From assembly GCF_015207505.1 (NCBI RefSeq), contig NZ_JADEWT010000034.1, forward strand, positions 1-50,877: a stretch of 50,877 nt of DNA, read 5' to 3'. Position 1 is the first letter of the stretch. Every line of letters begins with the position of its first letter. This stretch comes from Tychonema sp. LEGE 06208 (lineage in GTDB: Bacteria; Cyanobacteriota; Cyanobacteriia; Cyanobacteriales; Microcoleaceae). The position numbers and the translations under genes are program-made. Of the stretch, positions 47,348 through 50,877 are shown piece after piece. The notes beneath the pieces are model-generated. The model was not told the DNA's origin. It saw only the letters and a list, made by a program, of their open reading frames with translations, and made no database searches.

Positions 47348-48790
47348 TTGTTAGTTTTGACTGATTTACCAACTTGTCCCGGCCTATTTTACGGTTCCCG
47401 CGCCCGCGACGGAGTTTTATCGAGGATGCGGATTCCGGGGGGAATTTTAAGCGTACAGCAATGTTGGTCGATCGCCAATTTAGTCGATCGCTACAGTACC
47501 GGCTGTTTGCAAATCACAAATCGGGCAAATTTGCAAATCCGAGAATTGCACTCAGAAATTCCCCCAGAAGTTTGGCAAGATTTGCAGGAATTGGGATTAG
47601 CGTCTCGCCGCGTTGAAGTTGACCCGATTCGCAATATGATGGCAAGCCCGACAGCAGGAATCGACCGACAGCAGTTACTCGATACTCGCCCCTTAGTGAA
47701 AGCTTGGGATGATGACCTGCAAACACATCCCGAATTAGCAGAACTTTCGGCTAAATTCAGCATTGGTTTTGATGGCGGAGAATTAGTTTCAATCCGCAAT
47801 TTACGGAACGATATTTTATTAGTAGCAGAAAGGAGTTCGACCAATTTTGAAATAGTTTTTCGCCTCTATTTGAACGGAAACACAGGAATTATTATCGAAC
47901 AATCTCAAACTATTTTAGTATTAGCAGCCCTCGCTAATATCTATCTGGAATACACCAAAAATCGACCGCGAATTGATGGCAAAAAACCGCGATTGCGGCA
48001 CTTGCTAGCCGATTGGGGCGTTGAAAATTATCTCGAAAAAGTAGAGACAAAATTGCCGTTTCCCTTGGGGCGAAGCGCGATCGAACTTTCAGAAAAGGCG
48101 ATCGAACCCAACGCCAATCTCGGCATCCACCGTCAGCAACAGTCGGATTTCTCCTACATCGGCATTGCCCTGCCTCTAGGCAAGCTAGAATCAAAGCAAC
48201 TGCGGAATTTGGCAAACTTAGCCCAAAATCTCGCCAACGGCACTCTGAGGCTTACACCGTGGCAAAATCTGCTGATTTCCGACATCCCCAACTCCCAAGT
48301 TTTTGAGGTCAAACAGCAAATCGCCGATTTAGGATTGCATTCATCCGCAACTAATCTAGATTCCTGCTTAGTTGCTTGCGCCGGTAGCAGCGGCTGCGCG
48401 TCAGCGGCGACAGATACTCAAAGTCACGCCCTAACAATGGCAAGGGATGTAGCGCAAAAACTGACCATCGACCGATCGATAAACATACATTTCAGCGGCT
48501 GCGAAAAATCCTGCGCCCAACACCAGCCAATAGACATCACCCTAATAGGAATTCAGATTGAGCAGGGAAACCAGACGATCGCAGGTTACAACATTTATGT
48601 AGGTAAAAAAGACCAGCCCTTTGGACGGCAAATCTTCCCCGCCGTGACTGTAGCCGAAATGCCCCGCGCGATCGAAAAAATGCTGCGCGCCTACCACCAA
48701 CTTCGAGAACCGGGCGAGTCATTCGGCGAATTTTGCGATCGATGGGCGATCGACAAATTGCAGAAATTACTGAGATCAGAAAATCATTAA
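47348..48790 (+). CDS. cobG: Precorrin-3B synthase
   Basis: 480 residues if translation begins at TTG 47348, four bases after GGGGAGGAGA. Open starts at 47252 and 47291 lie inside the riboswitch aptamer and are rejected. CPGLFYGSRARDGVLSRMRI begins the first ferredoxin-like half of the sulfite/nitrite reductase fold; NRANLQIRELH and the second half follow. CAGSSGCASA (Cx5C) and SGCEKSCAQH (Cx3C) bind the siroheme-type 4Fe-4S cluster. It is the O2-dependent ring-contraction enzyme of aerobic cobalamin synthesis. cobH follows after a 215-base repeat-containing gap. Confidence 0.92.
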   Translation: MLVLTDLPTCPGLFYGSRARDGVLSRMRIPGGILSVQQCWSIANLVDRYSTGCLQITNRANLQIRELHSEIPPEVWQDLQELGLASRRVEVDPIRNMMASPTAGIDRQQLLDTRPLVKAWDDDLQTHPELAELSAKFSIGFDGGELVSIRNLRNDILLVAERSSTNFEIVFRLYLNGNTGIIIEQSQTILVLAALANIYLEYTKNRPRIDGKKPRLRHLLADWGVENYLEKVETKLPFPLGRSAIELSEKAIEPNANLGIHRQQQSDFSYIGIALPLGKLESKQLRNLANLAQNLANGTLRLTPWQNLLISDIPNSQVFEVKQQIADLGLHSSATNLDSCLVACAGSSGCASAATDTQSHALTMARDVAQKLTIDRSINIHFSGCEKSCAQHQPIDITLIGIQIEQGNQTIAGYNIYVGKKDQPFGRQIFPAVTVAEMPRAIEKMLRAYHQLREPGESFGEFCDRWAIDKLQKLLRSENH

Positions 48791-48938
48791 AACCGAAAAA
48801 TTGTAATCATTTCCCCTTCTCTTTCTTCCTTTGCGCCCTTCGCGCCTTCGCGGTTCATTTAAAAAACCTATTTTACCAATCAAACAAACTACCCATAATA
48901 ACAATTTCAAATAAAGTTAAGTACAGTCTTTTAATTCC

Positions 48939-49000
48939 CAATGCCCAATTCCCAATGCCCAATTCCCAATTCCCAATTCCCAATTCCCAATTCCCAATTA
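48939..49000. repeat. Heptamer array (AATTCCC)n before cobH
   Basis: AATTCCC and AATGCCC units, about nine copies, ending five bases before the cobH start codon. The region between the cobG stop and here also has CTTTGCGCCCTTCGCGCCTT, a dispersed-repeat-like stretch. Confidence 0.75.
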
Positions 49001-49005
49001 TTTTA

Positions 49006-49635
49006 ATGATTGACTACATCCGAGACGGAACAGAAATCTACACAAAATCCTTCGCCACAATCCGCGCCGAAGCAGACTTGTCAAGCCTACCAGCAGACTT
49101 AGAAACAGTCGCCGTGCGACTAATTCACAGTTGCGGAATGACAGATATTGTTAAAGATTTAGCAGCTTCCCCCAGTGCCGCCACCTGCGGGCGTCAAGCC
49201 CTCGCAGCAGGCGCGCCGATTTTGTGCGACGCCCGAATGATAGCCGAAGGCATCACCCGCAAGCGACTTCCCGCTAACAATCAGGTGATTTGCACCCTCT
49301 GGCATCCCGATGTCCCGGAGTTGGCGCGCCAAATCGGCAATACTCGATCGGCTGCGGCACTGGATTTGTGGCTAGATAACTTAGATGGTGCGGTGGTGGC
49401 CATTGGCAATGCCCCGACTGCTTTGTTCCGACTGCTGGAAATGCTGGATGCTGGAGCCCCCAAACCTGCCTTGATTCTCGGTTTCCCGGTAGGATTTGTG
49501 GGGGCGGCGGAATCTAAAGCCGAACTCGCAGCCAACAGTCGGGGAGTGCCATTTATCGCGCTGCAGGGGCGGCGCGGTGGCAGTGCAATGGCAACGGCGG
49601 CCGTGAATGCTTTAGCTAAAGAGGACGAATTATGA
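49006..49635 (+). CDS. cobH: Precorrin-8X methylmutase
   Basis: 209 residues from ATG at 49006 ([20 protein letters not shown]); the frame is open upstream through the repeats but those residues are repeat translation. Characteristic blocks are [19 protein letters not shown], with the catalytic His, then [34 protein letters not shown], and [16 protein letters not shown]. It moves the methyl group from C11 to C12, giving hydrogenobyrinic acid. Its stop overlaps the cobI start by four bases (ATGA). Confidence 0.96.
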   Translation: MIDYIRDGTEIYTKSFATIRAEADLSSLPADLETVAVRLIHSCGMTDIVKDLAASPSAATCGRQALAAGAPILCDARMIAEGITRKRLPANNQVICTLWHPDVPELARQIGNTRSAAALDLWLDNLDGAVVAIGNAPTALFRLLEMLDAGAPKPALILGFPVGFVGAAESKAELAANSRGVPFIALQGRRGGSAMATAAVNALAKEDEL

Positions 49636-50342
49636 CTGAGACTGCTGGTAAATTGTACGGATTGGGCATCGGCCCTGGCGATCCGGAATTGATTACTTTG
49701 AAAGCTTATCGGATTTTGCAGTCGGTGCCGGTCATTGCATATCCGGCGATGGAAAATGGTAAGGTGCTGGCGCGGGCGATCGTCGCAGATTATTTGCGTC
49801 CAGAACAAATTGAGATTCCGATGCCGTTGCCTTTTAGTCCGACGCGATCGTCGCAACCTTATTATGATGTTGCTGCCGAGAAAATTGCCGCCCACCTCAC
49901 TGAGGGCCGGGATGTGGCGGTTTTGTGCGAGGGTGAGCCTTTTCTCTACGGCTCGTTTATGTATTTGTTCAACCGTTTGTCGGGAAAGTTTACTACCGAA
50001 GTTGTGCCGGGAATTTCTTCGACTATGGCGAGTGCGAGTGCCCTGGGAGTACCGTTAACTTATCGTAACGATGTGTTAAGTATTATGCCTGCGACGCTGG
50101 ATGCGGAGACTTTGCGCGATCGGCTGGCGCTGGTTGATGCTGCTGTGATTATTAAGCTGGGGAGGCACTTTGCGAAAGTCCGGGAGGTGCTGATTGAGTT
50201 GGGACAGTTCGATCGCGCACTATATATAGAACGGGCAACTATGCCAAATCAGCGAATTAAGGCGATCGCCGATGTCGATCCGGCTGAGGTTCCCTACTGG
50301 GCGCTGGTGATGATACCCAGCCAACAAAAGTCTGTATCTTAA
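49632..50342 (+). CDS. cobI: Precorrin-2 C20-methyltransferase
   Basis: 236 residues. LYGLGIGPGDPELITLKAYR is the first AdoMet motif of the tetrapyrrole methylases; VAVLCEGEPFLYGSFMYLFN is the GDPxxYSS-like second motif with Glu for Asp, and VVPGISSTMASASALGVPL the third. It methylates precorrin-2 at C20, an early corrin step. It is translationally coupled to cobH and ends with a hairpin terminator. Confidence 0.95.
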   Translation: MTETAGKLYGLGIGPGDPELITLKAYRILQSVPVIAYPAMENGKVLARAIVADYLRPEQIEIPMPLPFSPTRSSQPYYDVAAEKIAAHLTEGRDVAVLCEGEPFLYGSFMYLFNRLSGKFTTEVVPGISSTMASASALGVPLTYRNDVLSIMPATLDAETLRDRLALVDAAVIIKLGRHFAKVREVLIELGQFDRALYIERATMPNQRIKAIADVDPAEVPYWALVMIPSQQKSVS

Positions 50343-50351
50343 TATTTCCAT

Positions 50352-50390
50352 GCCTGAAGGCGACAAGCTTCCAGGCTTTTCCTGTTTTTT
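50352..50390 (+). terminator. Rho-independent terminator after cobI
   Basis: GCCTGAAG (50352-50359) pairs with CTTCCAGGC (50368-50376) with one bulge, followed by TTTTCCTGTTTTTTT. It lies ten bases past the cobI stop and insulates psbA. Confidence 0.85.
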
Positions 50391-50476
50391 TGTGGATTCT
50401 TGCCCATTTACCCCATTTTCTTCAAATCAATAAGTTAAAATTATAAATTTCATAAGTTTAACTGTCGTTACAGACC

Positions 50477-50505
50477 TTTACAAAGCTGAGAATATGCTTT
50501 ATATT
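50477..50505 (+). promoter_or_regulatory. Sigma-70-type psbA promoter
   Basis: TTTACA (50477-50482), a 17-base spacer and TATATT (50500-50505) form a near-consensus pair of the kind seen before cyanobacterial psbA genes. The leader to the start codon at 50571 would be about 60 bases. Confidence 0.75.
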
Positions 50506-50570
50506 TATATACATGGCGGAACACAAAGCCGTCACGAACATTGAAAACCAAATAACGCAATCATAAACAC

Positions 50571-50877
50571 ATGACAGCCACCTTACAGCAGCGCGAAAGC
50601 GCCAACCTGTGGGACCAGTTTTGTAACTGGGTAACATCGACCGACAACCGCCTCTATGTAGGTTGGTTCGGCGTCTTGATGATTCCTACCTTGCTAACTG
50701 CCACAATCTGCTACATCACTGCCTTCATCGCAGCCCCTCCCGTAGACATTGACGGCATCCGCGAACCAGTAGCAGGTTCCTTGATGTTCGGTAACAACAT
50801 CATCACAGGTGCAGTTGTTCCTTCGTCTAACGCGATCGGTCTTCACTTCTACCCAATCTGGGAAGCAGCTTCTCTTG
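50571..50877 (+). CDS. psbA: Photosystem II D1 protein, 5' part
   Basis: The first 102 codons, cut by the window end. The peptide begins [20 protein letters not shown] and runs through [20 protein letters not shown], the first membrane helix, then [18 protein letters not shown] and [16 protein letters not shown], all as in D1. D1 is the reaction-centre core subunit that carries P680, pheophytin, the Mn cluster and QB. The isoform-marking residue 130 lies past the end, so D1:1 or D1:2 cannot be told; an N-terminal [10 protein letters not shown] is normal for a functional copy. Confidence 0.98.
   Translation, partial: MTATLQQRESANLWDQFCNWVTSTDNRLYVGWFGVLMIPTLLTATICYITAFIAAPPVDIDGIREPVAGSLMFGNNIITGAVVPSSNAIGLHFYPIWEAASL

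Overview
The window is chromosomal DNA of a filamentous cyanobacterium, most likely of the Oscillatoria/Microcoleus/Phormidium type (placement inferred from gene content and repeat style). It carries photosystem II genes (psbU, a PsbP/CyanoP lipoprotein, the start of psbA), a high-light-inducible protein, the photosystem I biogenesis gene btpA, both cyanophycin genes (cphB, cphA), many GCGATCGC (HIP1) octamers, and abundant 7-bp tandem repeat arrays.

Layout. 1-9.5 kb: EamA permease, glutathione S-transferase, dolichol-phosphate-mannose-synthase-like glycosyltransferase, TenA, a broken PIG-V mannosyltransferase, a membrane pentapeptide-repeat protein, a retropepsin-like protease, a DUF1648 membrane protein, peptide deformylase with a small membrane protein, and an FHA-PrsW fusion. 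9.5-20 kb: a PEP-CTERM gene remnant, a Gfo/Idh oxidoreductase, an SGNH hydrolase, btpA, a VKOR-thioredoxin fusion, a CHASE2-PAS-GGDEF cyclase, a small exported protein with a palindrome inserted in frame, and nadB. 20-33.5 kb: psbU, an FHA-adenylate cyclase, hisF, a low-temperature-induced-type protein, cysA, argC, eno, an RTX-repeat protein, maf, psbP, hlip and an unrecognised conserved protein. 33.9-39.8 kb: larB, a family 5 peptide-binding lipoprotein, a PIN/nuclease-like gene pair, ispF, a zinc-ribbon plus L7/L12-like protein, and trmD. 40-46.8 kb: cphB-cphA for cyanophycin turnover, then a two-gene cassette (RusA-like resolvase plus a degenerate REase-HEPN protein) and cobL. 47.2-50.9 kb: a cobalamin riboswitch leading cobG, then cobH-cobI, and a strong promoter in front of psbA, which runs off the end.

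Functional themes. Most genes are single housekeeping or photosynthesis genes in monocistronic or two-gene units. The real clusters are cphB-cphA, cobL / riboswitch-cobG-cobH-cobI (divergent corrin-ring synthesis genes), and two overlapping nuclease-type pairs. The pairs look like small conflict or toxin-type modules and are the best candidates for something undescribed.

Intergenic DNA is dominated by repeats: heptamer arrays that switch from T/G-rich to A/C-rich halves, a 30-bp GC core that recurs with those arrays, palindromes of the CCCGGTTT type, and two short TA-flanked MITE-like elements. I saw no tRNA, rRNA, CRISPR array or intact transposase. All functional calls are from reading the sequence; no search was run.
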